NCBI RefSeq assembly: GCF_910592395.1
Contig: NC_088316.1
Location: 4,154,001-4,218,000, forward strand
DNA length: 64,000 nt
Source: Lineus longissimus
Lineage: Eukaryota > Nemertea > Pilidiophora > Heteronemertea > Lineidae
Reading direction: 5' to 3'
Under the pieces are notes generated by a model. That model was not told where the DNA came from and made no database searches. It saw only the letters and a program-made list of their open reading frames with translations. Both the position numbers and the translations under genes were made by a program. Shown piece after piece: positions 22,898 through 33,983 of this stretch (its first letter is position 1; every line of letters begins with the position of its first letter).

Positions 22898-25800
22898 ATG
22901 AGTGATCACAATGGCAAGTTTGAAAATTTTGAGAAAGAAAAAGGAGAAAGGAAATATGAAGGTGAATATGTATGGAAAAATGCATTGGAAAAGATGAACA
23001 AAAATTAAAGCTGAACTGCATAAAAAAATTAAGCTGGCCTGCAATCACAAAAACATCCAGGGACAGTCTCGACGTAGTGATAGATAGGACAAGGTTTTGC
23101 CATGGGTAATATGGGATAGACAGTGTCCCTATCTGAACAATAAATATTTTTCCAGAACTAAGATACCTGAGTAGTTTTAAATTGTTTCATTTTTTCCCCA
23201 AGTGAAATTTCACCGGGAAACATAATTATTACATCATGTCATTCATTGTGATTGGTATGTTTATGTAATTCTCCTTTTATCCTTAATCGCAGGGTCTGTT
23301 GATGAGAACCATCTCCCTCACGGCAGGGGAACTCTAACCTTTCCAACTGGTGAAAGATTCATGGGAAAGTTTCAACATGGCGTCAAACAGGGTAAAGGAA
23401 CATATTTCTTCATTGACGGAAGGTTTGTACCTGTATCTAGTTCATGGGGGGGATTTTGCTCTTTGGGTGACTAGGTGACTGGAGGGTGGGAGGGGAGGTC
23501 GTGATAGTGAAAACATCTTTAACTGTTGATACTAATTGATTTTTTCCATTGTATGGGTTAATCACTGGTGCAAGTTATTGGTACATTCTAAAAGCTGATT
23601 TCATGGTGCAGAACATAAAAGTAATGGTTACATTAAGCAAGATTATCCTTTATTACTTTTCATTAAATACATTTCCACGAGACTTTCCTCATAAGTTATC
23701 CTTCACAGTCATTTTTTCTCAAGCACGCTCTCTGGAAGGTATCATAACGACAGCCTACAGGGCCCAGGGGTCTACACCTACGAGGATGGAAGTCGGGTTG
23801 AGGGCAACTATGTAGATGGAGAACTCCATGGGAAGGCTACAGAATATGACGAAGATGACAACCTGATATTTTCTGGGTCGTACAAACATAACATTCGGAA
23901 TGGAGTGTGTTGGATTTATAAACCAGTAAGCATTTTATAATTTAGTAGTTTGCACGAATGATTTAGTAATTTGATATTTAAGTTCGCCCTGCGCATTCCC
24001 TCCAACCTGGAGGGCAAGAAGCACCCTTTTGTCTGATCCCTCCTCCAAACCTGTCTTGATTGAACCTACTAGGAGGCAAGCCTCCCCTCAGCATAGCCCT
24101 TGAAGTCATTCGGATATGCAAGCAGCTGCCCCATGATCAAGGGAAGGACTCCGCACTATAGCTGGTTACTAAAGGTTAAAGTCGATTGGGCTATTGCCAG
24201 AGCAACAAACGGCTCATCTGGCCAGAGTTTATCTCAGTTTTCCACAGCACCAAGTGATTATGAGTATTACTCTCCCTGGATAGGATGCTGGTCTATCACA
24301 GGTTAACTTCCCAGGCAAGCCAGATACCCATTTACTCCTGGGTGGAGAGAAGCAAATATGTTAAGTGACTTGCCCATGAACACAAAGGTGAAACAGTGCT
24401 GATCTGTCCGATTGTCGAACCTACGACCTCTTGGTTATAAGCATAGTGCTCTAACCACTCTGCCACTGATCCTGCTTAAAGTACAGTCAGTGGATCGCGC
24501 TAATTACTGTGGATATCAGACAGTATTACTTCTCTCACATTTTAGGATGATGGTACTTTACTTGGAAAGGTTAATCAGTCTGGAGGAATGACGGGAGATA
24601 ACATTGGCTACATCTACCCCGATGAACACACAGCCCTCGTTGGACATTTTGTGGAAGGGCGTATGATACTGGGAAGACTTGCACAATTGAGATCGGTTTT
24701 GGAAGAGTGTGTTGTCTATGGGAAACGAAGAGATGGTAAATAATAGATTTCCAGCTCTATCTTTAACCCTCTGGTGATGAAAGGCTGAAGCATAAGCTTG
24801 TAGGTTCTTCCGTTGGCTTTGCCAGCTACATTTAGTCGTTGGAGATCAACCATTTTTATTAGCAAGCTAATTTTTCTATGTAAATAGTCCAAGATTAGCA
24901 TTTTCCTATAAAGCAGATGGCTGGGGTGCCAATCTGAACCAGGAGGCGACAAAAAACATTGATGTTACCTCAGGGATGCAAAGCTGCTGACCCCAGCACT
25001 GGCGATATCTGTGGTGTTTTAAGGAGAGCTATGATTGATGTAGTGGCCTTGGTCTCTGCCTAGCTGTCATAAGGTCCCTGTTTCGATCTCTGCTGTTGGC
25101 ATGAGACCTGAGGCAGGAGTCTTTACTCCTCCCAGGTGTATAAATGAGTACCGGTCGGAAATGCTCAGGTTGTAAAACCCTGATTGAGTTGTTCATTTGA
25201 GTTCTACTGAAGGTTTTCAGAATACATTTGCCCCTTGGTTAAAATGTAAAGTTAGATGATAACCTCTATCATTGTTGATGTCGGATTATAAACCTGTAAC
25301 TTTAACTTTTTAATTTTTAAAAATAATTTCAGCCCCAGGCTACCATTACGATGAATCTACCTCAACTCATATTTCCTCTGATCCCCTCCTTGCTGATCCT
25401 TACGAAGCTAATCTAGTCCACGTCGAGGAGTCGAAGATACCGTGCGCTAACGAGGGATTGTTTGCAAGCTGTGATATAGAGGCCGACACTGTCGTCTCTT
25501 TCTACAACGGAGTTCGTCTCTCTCGTGATGAGGTATGCTGCTTTCAATGCACGGTAATATAATATCATAATTTTGCGCTCAAACCGCATGGCAGTGCCCT
25601 TTGACGAAGCAGTGTCTAATTTTTGGTAAAATAGGACACCATTTCCACCCCACCCCCAGTCCCCCTCCTTGATATCACCTCTCCTTCACAAAGTCTGTAT
25701 GGCCTAATGATGACTTTCAGAGCAATTTGTGAGTTACTTTAACATCCTAAAGATGGCACTAGTGACACATTAGTTACAAACCGTAATGGGCAGTGGGTCC

Positions 25801-26944
25801 TCATGTGAGATTTTAACGAAGAGTTTTTTGATCCAGAAAACTGACTGAGATCTATTGATGGTGCTTATGATTAACATGGTGAGAATTTATTCTCCTTTTT
25901 CAGGTTGATTTGCGCGACTGGTCCCAGAATTCCAACGCAATCTCGCTGGATGATAAAACTGTGATTGACGTTCCGGCTCAATTCAGCTCGACATTGGTTT
26001 ACTGCGCGTCACTTGGTCACAAGGCAAATCACTCCTGCAGTCCCAATGCCATGTATGATGCGTAAGTACTACTTAGACCTCAGATGGTCAACCTAAAAGC
26101 CTTCTAGTTTTGTTTAGGATCGGTTTGTTTATAGTTCTCCTATCTATCAACAGGCATGTGGGAATAAGAGCTCTATAGCCCCCCCACTCAACTGACAAAC
26201 ACATCCCCACTTGTATTTTACGTGTGTTGTCAGTGCCAGTGGGGGGGGGGGGGGATGTTTGTCAGTTGGCTTGGGGAGGGGGCTCTTATTTCCACATGCC
26301 TGTGATCTAACCAGGGGCGTAACTAGGCCTAGGCTAACTTTAACTTGCCAGGCTACGGCATGTTACATCATAGTTTGTCAATGCCTATATTGTCCCTTTA
26401 ATACTTGGTGAGCATGGGATTCCTTGCCATTTTAATTTTTCCTGAAAGTAGGTAGTATCACCATTTCCTTATTTTTGTATTATTTCGCTCCAGATTTGAC
26501 CATCCAAGATTCGGCTTCATCAAATGCATTAAGACGATTAAGTCGGTGAAACAAGGCGAGGAAATCACGGTTTCATATGACTTTGACTATAAAGGAGAGA
26601 AAAAAGCTCCCGAGTGGTATATAAATTACGAACTCAGGACAAAGACACGGGCTTTCGAGGCAGATGCCAATAGAGAAAGTATACAAAAGGAAAATGAGAC
26701 TTTGAATGAATGCAAACCAAAAAGATGCAAGTATGATTTGAATTATGAACTGGAAGCAGACGTCGATGGAGAAAATATGCAGAACAGGAATGGGACTCTT
26801 GATGGGCGTCGCCTAAAAATGTTTAACCGATGTGATTACAATTCAGAAGATACGGGTTGGAAATGCAAAACAAAAAGTGCTGAAAGTGAATCTTGTGACT
26901 TGGGTACAAATGACGTGAGAATTCTCATAAGTAATTTCTCATGA
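22898..26944 (+). CDS. SETD7: SETD7 (SET7/9) lysine methyltransferase, 7 exons, extended C-terminus
   Basis: Monomethylates lysines on histone H3K4 and many other proteins using S-adenosylmethionine. Coding exons: 22898-22961, 23293-23422, 23724-23925, 24546-24735, 25333-25532, 25904-26061, 26494-26944; phases agree; 464 aa against 366 in human. The short first exon (MSDHNGKFENFEKEKGERKYE) is inferred from an ATG, a GTGAAT donor and phase. Residues about 22-130 are MORN repeats (GRGTLTFPTGERFMGKF, GPGVYTYEDGSRVEGNY), then SETD7 linker (GYIYPDEHTALVGHF). The SET domain, about 210-371, has SFYNGVRL (Y253), LGHKANHSCSPN (H305), Y313 and VSYDFDYKG (Y343), then APEWY. Human Y245, H297, Y305 and Y335 are thus kept, while human Y337 is Phe here. 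About 93 extra residues follow the usual end, built of two diverged copies of a 36-residue unit. Head to head with the MAPEG gene. Confidence 0.95.
24174..24478 (-). mobile_element. tRNA-derived SINE, full-length-looking
   Basis: On the minus strand the head reads TGGCAGAGTGGTTAGAGCAC (A box) and GTAGGTTCGACAATC (B box), followed by GGGCAAGTCACTTAA, an ACCCAGGAGTAAATGGGTA motif and CCAGCATCCTATCCAGGG. The tail ends near TTTAACCTTTAG. A truncated relative lies at 59097-59250. Located in SETD7 intron 3. Confidence 0.75.
25037..25200 (+). mobile_element. tRNA-derived SINE, second family
   Basis: TAGTGGCCTTGGTCTCTGCC (A-box like) and GTCCCTGTTTCGATCTCTG (B-box like) are followed by CCCAGGTGTATAAATGAGTA. 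Orientation + in SETD7 intron 4. Confidence 0.65.
26151..26302. mobile_element. 152-bp hairpin/fold-back element in SETD7 intron 6
   Basis: CAGGCATGTGGGAATAAGAG at the left is matched by the reverse complement of the right end, ending CTTATTTCCACATGCCTG. The complementarity goes on through the AACTGACAAAC segments, giving arms of about 55 bases. The loop contains a run of about 14 G. MITE-like, with an expanded G tract. Confidence 0.65.
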
Positions 26945-27290
26945 TGGGGAATAATGTTAAAAGTTGCAGAAACAGAAATTGTTGCTAATATCATGAATGC
27001 CCAAACTACTTTCAATTGTCGTGAGGCTATAGGCAGGAGCAAGCAGGTTAAATTGGTCATCATCAGGTGCGGAATATGCACAGTGACGGGCCTGGTTCAT
27101 GTTTGTTTAAGAACAGCTTTACATGCATTCCTCATACAAGTTTCATTAGTTTAAATACTGTCAGATGGGAGAGACCCCTATTGGTGACTTCCTGTAACTT
27201 AGTCTGGGTACCAGGCTCCTCCCCAGAGACTCCCTTTAAACACTTGTCAAGTATTGGTAAGCATTTATGTCAAAATCTGAGCCACTAATG

Positions 27291-27690
27291 GTTGTAAGAA
27301 AATCATGCTATATATTTCTATGTTATTTGTCGTGATTCAAATGCTCAGAATGTGAGTCAGAATTTTGCTCACTATAATCTCGTTTGTTAATTGTTGTGAG
27401 AAAATCATGCTGTATATTTATATGATATTTTGCGTGATTCAAATGCTCAGAGTCAGAATTTTGCTCACTATAATCTCGCTTGTTAATTATTGTGAGAAAA
27501 TCATGCTGTATATTTATATGATATTTTGCGTGATTCAAATGCTCAGAGTCAGAATTTTGCTCACTATAATCTCGTTTGTTAATTATTGTGAGAAAATCAT
27601 ACTGTATATTTCTATGATATTTTTCGTGATTTAAATACTCAATAGTCAGTATTTGATCACTATAATCTCGGTTGTTAATTGTTAAAAGTT
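27291..27690. repeat. 96-bp tandem repeat, about 4 copies
   Basis: GTGAGAAAATCATGCTGTAT-type starts at about 27294, 27396, 27492 and 27588: first spacing 102, then 96 and 96. As 96 is a multiple of three, a 32-residue repeat (RDYSEQNSDSEHLNHAKYHI...) is open on the minus strand, and a plus frame is open too. It lies 350 bases past the SETD7 stop, probably in the 3' UTR. Confidence 0.85.
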
Positions 27691-28204
27691 GCATAATTTT
27701 GCTTACATGTAGTTCGTTATTTTTAGTTGGGATAAGCATTTAAATATCTTCCTTTTCCAATAAGAGGCGTGTTATTGTGTTTTATGTTTAATAACAACGA
27801 TAAAGTTTGGCATTATATGTCACTTTTTTGTTGGGATACGATTTATTTTGTTATGATACAGATTCTCAGATCATGTCTAAATCTGATTTAGTTGTACACT
27901 GGTGTGCAATGATATCAGGACAGTAGCAATTTTGTTCACCTTTCAAGTCCATAGCCCCAGCAGTTACGAAACGTGCCGTTATTACGGACAACGGTATAAA
28001 GATCACCAGGCCCCGGTTGTTCAAAAAGTCAAAATCCACGTCAGGTGAGCACAAAAATTACTATTGTCCTAATGTTTTTGCAAACCAATGTATGTTGCAT
28101 TGTTAGGCTTGGAATTTCCTGCCTTTTCTGATCAAGGCAGTCGCCAAGAAGTGTCTTCATATATGTACTTTATTTCCTCATGATATATATTGATAGTAGA
28201 ATTA

Positions 28205-28210
28205 AATAAA
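28205..28210 (+). other. Tentative poly(A) signal of SETD7
   Basis: AATAAA about 1.26 kb after the stop codon, the first clear canonical hexamer I noticed downstream. If used, the 96-bp repeat lies in the 3' UTR. Confidence 0.3.
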
Positions 28211-28374
28211 ACATAAAAAGCGCAATCATTCCTCTTTGTGGTCTTATGTATGTATTAAGGTGTTATGTATGTAAGTCAAGGCGTGCCAAGCAGGCATCTC
28301 CATCTGCTTCCTGAGAGGGTACCTAGGGGCTATTTTGTATCTTTTTTCTCTCACAAACATAACAAACCGCCTCT

Positions 28375-28745
28375 GATATTCAAACTTTATTGTTATACCC
28401 CATCACTACCCCAGTAAGGGTAGGTATGGGATTAATACTCCAAGGACATCTAAACTAGATAGAGAATTGTTACAGACAGTCGGAGCCAAAAATATTCCCA
28501 TGGCATTCAAACTTATTGTGTTGTACCCTATCCTTACCCCTTTCTATTCAAAATTGGGGGAGACATCGAGCAGACATGACATAGAGGCACATTTTTGAAA
28601 GATACCGTAATATTCCAAGGACATTCAAACTTGCATGTTGTATTCCATGACTACCCGTGTAAGGGCGGGATTGGACCCAACCATGTCTCTATTGGAGGTG
28701 ACATGTCATAGACCGGAACCACATTCTTGAGGGACACTTCACAGG
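28375..28745. repeat. Degenerate tandem repeat, about 3 copies of 118-128 bp
   Basis: Units begin ATTCAAACTTTATTG (about 28377), ATTCAAACTTATTGTG (28505) and ATTCAAACTTGCATG (28623), each followed by a pyrimidine-rich TACCC block. It borders the 131-bp array but is not obviously the same sequence. Confidence 0.55.
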
Positions 28746-28959
28746 ACATTGCAACATCTCCTTGCATCCCACACGACCCAAGCAAGGGTCTGGATGTGTC
28801 GCAGCCCCCTCACAAACAAAGAGGCGATTTTTGTGGATGTGATCACAGGTTGCATTGAGAAAACATGCGTGTTTGTGAGGCCCATCAGGTGTCATAGATG
28901 TGAAGCAAATCTAAAGTACCTGGGTGGTACCTGAAAGCCACCTCCTTGTTCTCCTTATG

Positions 28960-31440
28960 ACATTGTACACTTAATAATTGGCCAGGTAGGCGATAGTGGT
29001 CTCAGCTGTTCTAGTCGTGAAGCGCAACTTGAGCGCTATTTCATTGTGTCCTTGTCCTCTTAGGAGATTGGACAATAGTGGAATGGTCAGATAGGGCAAC
29101 AGTGATCTCAGCTGTTCCACTGGTTGTGGAGAATTACCAGGGTACCACCTAGGAGGCACTTGGGAGCTTCTTCATTATGTCCTTGTCCTCTTAGGAGATT
29201 GGACAATAGTGGAATGGTCAGATAGGGCAACAGTGATCTCAGCTGTTCCTCTGGTTGTGGAGAACTACCAGGGTACCACCTAGGAGGCACTTGGGAGCTA
29301 CTTCATTATGTCCTTGTCCTCTTAGGAGATTGGACAGTAGTGGAATGGTCAGGTAGGGCAACAGTGATCTCAGCTGTTCCTCTGGTTGTGGAGAACTACC
29401 AGGGTACCACCCAGGAGGCACTTGGGAGCTACTTCATTATGTCCTTGTCCTCTTAGGAGATTGGACAATAGTGGAATGGTCAGATAGGGCAACAGTGATC
29501 TGAACTGTTCCTCTGGTTGCGGAGAACTACCAGGGTACCACCTAGGAGGCACTTGGGAGCTACTTTATTATGTATGTCCTTGTCCTCTTTGGAGATTGGA
29601 CAATAGTGGAATGGTCAGATAGGGCAACAGTGATCTCAGCTGTTCCTCTGGTTGTGGAGAACTACCAGGGTACCACCTAGGAGGCACTTGGGAGCTACTT
29701 TATTATGTATGTCCTTGTCCTCTTTGGAGATTGGACAATAGTGGAATGGTCAGATAGGGCAACAGTGATCTCAGCTGTTCCTCTGGTTGTGGAGAACTAC
29801 CAGGGTACCACCTAGGAGGCACTTGGGAGCTTCTTCATTATGTCCTTGTCCTCTTAGGAGATTGGACAATAGTGGAATGGTCAGATAGGGCAACAGTGAT
29901 CTCAGCTGTTCCTCTGGTTGTGGAGAACTACCAGGGTACCACCTAGGAGGCACTTGGGAGCTACTTCATTATGTCCTTGTCCTCTTAGGAGATTGGACAA
30001 TAGTGGAATGGTCAGGTAGGGCAATAGTGATCTCAGCTGTTCCACTTGTTGTGGAGAACTACCAGGGTACCACCTAGGAGGCACTTGGGAGCTACTTCAT
30101 TATGTCCTTGTCCTCTTAGGAGATTGGACAATTGTGGAATGGTCAGATAGGGCAACAGTGATCTCAGCTGTTCCACTGGTTGTGGAGAACTACCAGGGTA
30201 CCACCCAGGAGGCACTTGGGAGCTACTTCATTATGTCCTTGTCCTCTTAGGAGATTGGACAGTAGTGGAATGGTCAGATAGGGCAACAGTGATCTCAGCT
30301 GTTCCTCTGGTTGTGGAGAACTACCAGGGTACCACCTAGGAGGCACTTGGGAGCTTCTTCATTATGTCCTTGTCCTCTTAGGAGATTGGTCAATAGTGGA
30401 ATGGGCAGATAGGGCAACAGTGATCTCAGCTGTTCCACTGGTTGTGGAGAACTACCAGGGTACCACCCAGGAGGCACTTGGGAGCTACTTCATTATGTCC
30501 TTGTCCTCTTTATGAGATTGGACAATAGTGGAATGGTCAGATAGGGCAACAGTGAGCTCAGCTGTTCCTCTGGTTGTGGAGAACTACCAGGGTACCACCT
30601 AGGAGGCACTTGGGAGCTTCTTCATTATGTCCTTGTCCTCTTAGGAGATTGGTCAATAGTGGAATGGGCAGATAGGGCAACAGTGATCTCAGCTGTTCCA
30701 CTGGTTGTGGAGAACTACCAGGGTACCACCCAGGAGGCACTTGGGAGCTACTTCATTATGTCCTTGTCCTCTTTATGAGATTGGACAATAGTGGAATGGG
30801 CAGATAGGGCAACAGTGATCCCAGCTGTTCCTCTGGTTGTGGAGAACTACCAGGGTACCACCTAGGAGGCACTTGGGAGCTTCTTCATTATGTCCTTGTC
30901 CTCTTAGGAGATTGGACAATAGTGGAATGGTCAGGTAGGGCAACAGTGATCTCAGCTGTTCCACTGGTTGTGGAGAACTACCAGGGTACCACCTAGGAGG
31001 GACTTGGGAGCTACTTCATTATGTCCTTGTCCTCTTAGGAGATTGGACAGTAGTGGAATGGTCAGATAGGGCAACAGTGATCTCAGCTGTTCCACTGGTT
31101 GCAGAGAACTACCAGGTTACCACCTAGGAGGCACTTGGGAGCTACTTCATTATGTCCTTGTCCTCTTAGGAGATTGGACAATTGTGGAATGGTCAGATAG
31201 GGCAACAGTGATCTCAGCTGTTCCACTGGTTGTGGAGAACTACCAGGGTACCACCTAGGAGGCACTTGGGAGCTTCTTCATTATGTCCTTGTCTTCTTCA
31301 TGAGATTGGACACTAGTCGAATGATAGGTAGAGCAATAGTGATCACACCTGCTCTGGTTGTGAAGCACTACTTGGGTGCTTGCTGAGAGGCACTTGGGAA
31401 CTATTTCATCATGTCCTTGTTCTCTTTTGAGATCCAACAC
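28960..31440. repeat. 131-bp satellite-like array, about 19 monomers
   Basis: The landmark CTTGTCCTCT occurs at 29051, 29182, 29313, 29444, 29579, 29714, 29845, 29976, 30107, 30238, 30369, 30500, 30632, 30763, 30895, 31026 and 31157, with diverged copies at 31288 and 31416. Most spacings are 131; two neighbours are 135 (extra TATG) and two are 132. Outer monomers are the most diverged. Each monomer holds GGTACC. The repeating 60-codon minus frame (PPRWYPGSSPQPEEQL...) shifts frame each monomer and is not a protein gene. Confidence 0.95.
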
Positions 31441-33780
31441 ACAACAATCAACAATGGAAATGTAATGTACTTATTTTTATTGTCTTGAATCTTTTCTTGC
31501 AAATTGTACAGGGCATACACGGACTGAAAAGCATATCTATAAAAAATGAACAGATCTACAAGATACTGCAAAGAGACAACCTCTAGAAGCCTCTATGGTG
31601 TCACAAATCTATCATTACATGTAGAAACATGGCTCAATACCAAAGGGAGTTGGCCTACTTGCCAACTGAGATTCAAGCGAGGCATCCCTTTGATACAGAC
31701 CCACGGCGAAAGGACTCCAAATTAGTCCTTTCTGTTTACAGACATTTATGAATTTTGAAAGAACGAATCGATAACCGTGACAGAATTCAAATTTCTCCCA
31801 TCTATCATTTTAGAATAAAACCCTCAGCTGAAACCATTTTAACTTGAATGTTCATTGGACAGAGTTCCAAGTAGAAAAGCAAATTTTGGATGATAGCCCA
31901 CATATTCGGTGAAGAAAATTTCAAAGGATAAGGATAACTGATTTAGCAATTTTTTTTACAAATCTTGTGATATTTCCTTGTCCTTCTCGATTAAGACCAC
32001 TTTTTGTGTGCAAAATCAGGGCAAACAGTAGCCTTGATTTAAATGTAAACAGAAAATTGGAGCCAGTCTCTTTCAATTGATTACAACATATCTTGCAAAA
32101 CTAGAGAGATATTTGAATTCTACCAAGTCCTAACAGCATTATTTTTATACACACTATGATACACCCAAGGTGGTGTTTTGGTCCTGTCTACCCACTGTAC
32201 AAAAATAGCATACACAACTACCTATTCGACCGGCACACCACCTAGAACTTGTCAAAACACCCTCAAACACGTACAGTGGAACCTCTTTATTAAGGACACC
32301 CTTGGGACAGACATGCTGTCCTCAATTGAGAGGTGACCAGTATACAGAGGTCAAATGGAATGAAAATGACCAATTTGGGACCAAATACAGTGTCCTTAAT
32401 AGAGAAGGTGTCCTTAGTAGGGAGGTGTCTGCTAAGGGGGTTCCACTGTATAGTTGTATCATCATGTATAATTGTTGTACTCCTTCGAGAACTTGAAATC
32501 GACACCGCAACTGGCCGAGATTGGATTTTTTTCTGCAGGCTTTGTATTCAGTTATGCATGTGCATATAATTATAAGTAAAATGTAGTCCTTTTTTGTGCG
32601 TATGCATTCCCACATACAAATCTGGAAATTTTGTTCACTTCCTCTACCATGATGCCGATTCAAAGTCGTCAAACGAGTATTGATGTATATTGTATCATAT
32701 TACACAGGCAATGCTTCCTGTGTCTCAACTCTAAAATAGTAACTCACTTAGGACAATGAAATTAACATGGTACACATTATATTAACTGCCAAAACAGCAC
32801 TGGATATATGTAACTTTCAGGCAAAAATCAGTCTTTGCGAAGCAGGGAGAAAACTGCAAAAATTGTAAATGGCTGCATCCCAGATCAAGACAATTTTATC
32901 ATCATCGGTGACTTGCAAACACTTTGAGATACAACACGTATATTCGCTAATGGAAAAAAAAGACAAATATCTTACAGAAAGACAGAATAGCTCGTGAAAG
33001 AATTCTTGACAATATCAACTTGTCTTGTGACTATAGATATGATGGCATTACATTCAAATTCACAATACAATCATTTGCACACTGCATAACAGGAAGAACT
33101 CAATGTTATAAGCTGGTTTTAAGAGCAACTTGTCATTGGCACGTCTGATACTGTAAGTCCCGAAATTTTCGCAGGTATTTCGTTTCTGTGGACTTGGCAT
33201 TAAATACTCTTGATTCAGAAAAGTTTTTAAATTTTTATTCAAGTTTTCATGAATTTTCGAAAAAGCTAACATTGGCTAAATTTTTCTGGTTTAAATTCAA
33301 TGCCATGCATAAGGCAAATGTGGAAGTGGACATGTCAAATTGAGAGATGTGGTTTATATGGTTCAACAGTTGAGTATCGGAATGATTGGATTTTTACTTC
33401 ACCTCAAGTTATAAAATATTTCAATGTACATGTAAGGTTGATACTTAGTTGACATGTATTCCATAACTGTTGCATAAACTTTGCATTGCAGTTAAACTAG
33501 ATCTCAATTCATAGACAAAGCGATGCAAATACTTCAAACAATAACTGGTTTTAAGCAAAACAGGCCTCCTTTAGCACCCTGATTAACATGTAGTTGTTAG
33601 AGCTTGAATCGTAGATTACAAGTGGTTAATGAAAACAATGGAGAGTCAATTGGTTTTTGGGCTGTACAGTTTTACTCTTCAACGGCCAACACGTTTGATG
33701 TTTCTTGTCAAGAACGAATACTCTTTTTTAAAATATGGGAATTTGCAGTTATTCCAGAACACATTTGGTAGGCAAAGAGT
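31441..33780. other. Gene-free stretch
   Basis: Apart from the MITE at 32271-32452, no exon, RNA gene or repeat structure recognised. ORFs are short and featureless. Confidence 0.45.
32271..32452. mobile_element. Pogo/Tc1-mariner-like MITE, copy D
   Basis: TACAGTGGAACCTCTTTATT at the left and GGTTCCACTGTATA at the right, with TA flanks. It lies in the gene-free region after the 131-bp array. Confidence 0.8.
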
Positions 33781-33792
33781 TAACAATCTTGA

Positions 33793-33794
33793 TG

Positions 33795-33829
<35 letters not shown>
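33793..33829. repeat. (AAT)n microsatellite next to a SINE/LINE-like tail
   Basis: About ten AAT units, followed by ATGTTGGGTTCTCATATAGTGC. An A/T triplet run beside such a segment is common at the 3' end of SINE or CR1-type elements read on the opposite strand; compare 58880-58945 and 36280-36310. Confidence 0.7.
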
Positions 33830-33830
<1 letters not shown>

Positions 33831-33983
33831 TGTTGGGTTCTCATATAGTGCATTTCCATGGTTTCTCATCGATCAGGGGTTTCAACAAGCAGCTACTAAA
33901 CGCTCAATCGACCAGTAGGAAGTTTCTAAGTGGCGACTCGGCCGGGAATCGACGCTCTACCACCTTTGTGACAGCAGCTATAG

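Noticed and set aside
24400..24478. Genuine tRNA gene (minus strand)
   Set aside because: A and B boxes are present, but the anticodon and acceptor stems do not pair well and the sequence runs into a SINE body.
28971..31440. Series of 60-codon minus-strand ORFs as a gene family or polyprotein
   Set aside because: They recur every 131 bases in shifting frame, the signature of a DNA tandem repeat, not of coding selection.
28960..31440. CRISPR-like array
   Set aside because: The 131-bp units are contiguous with no unique spacers; the host is eukaryotic.
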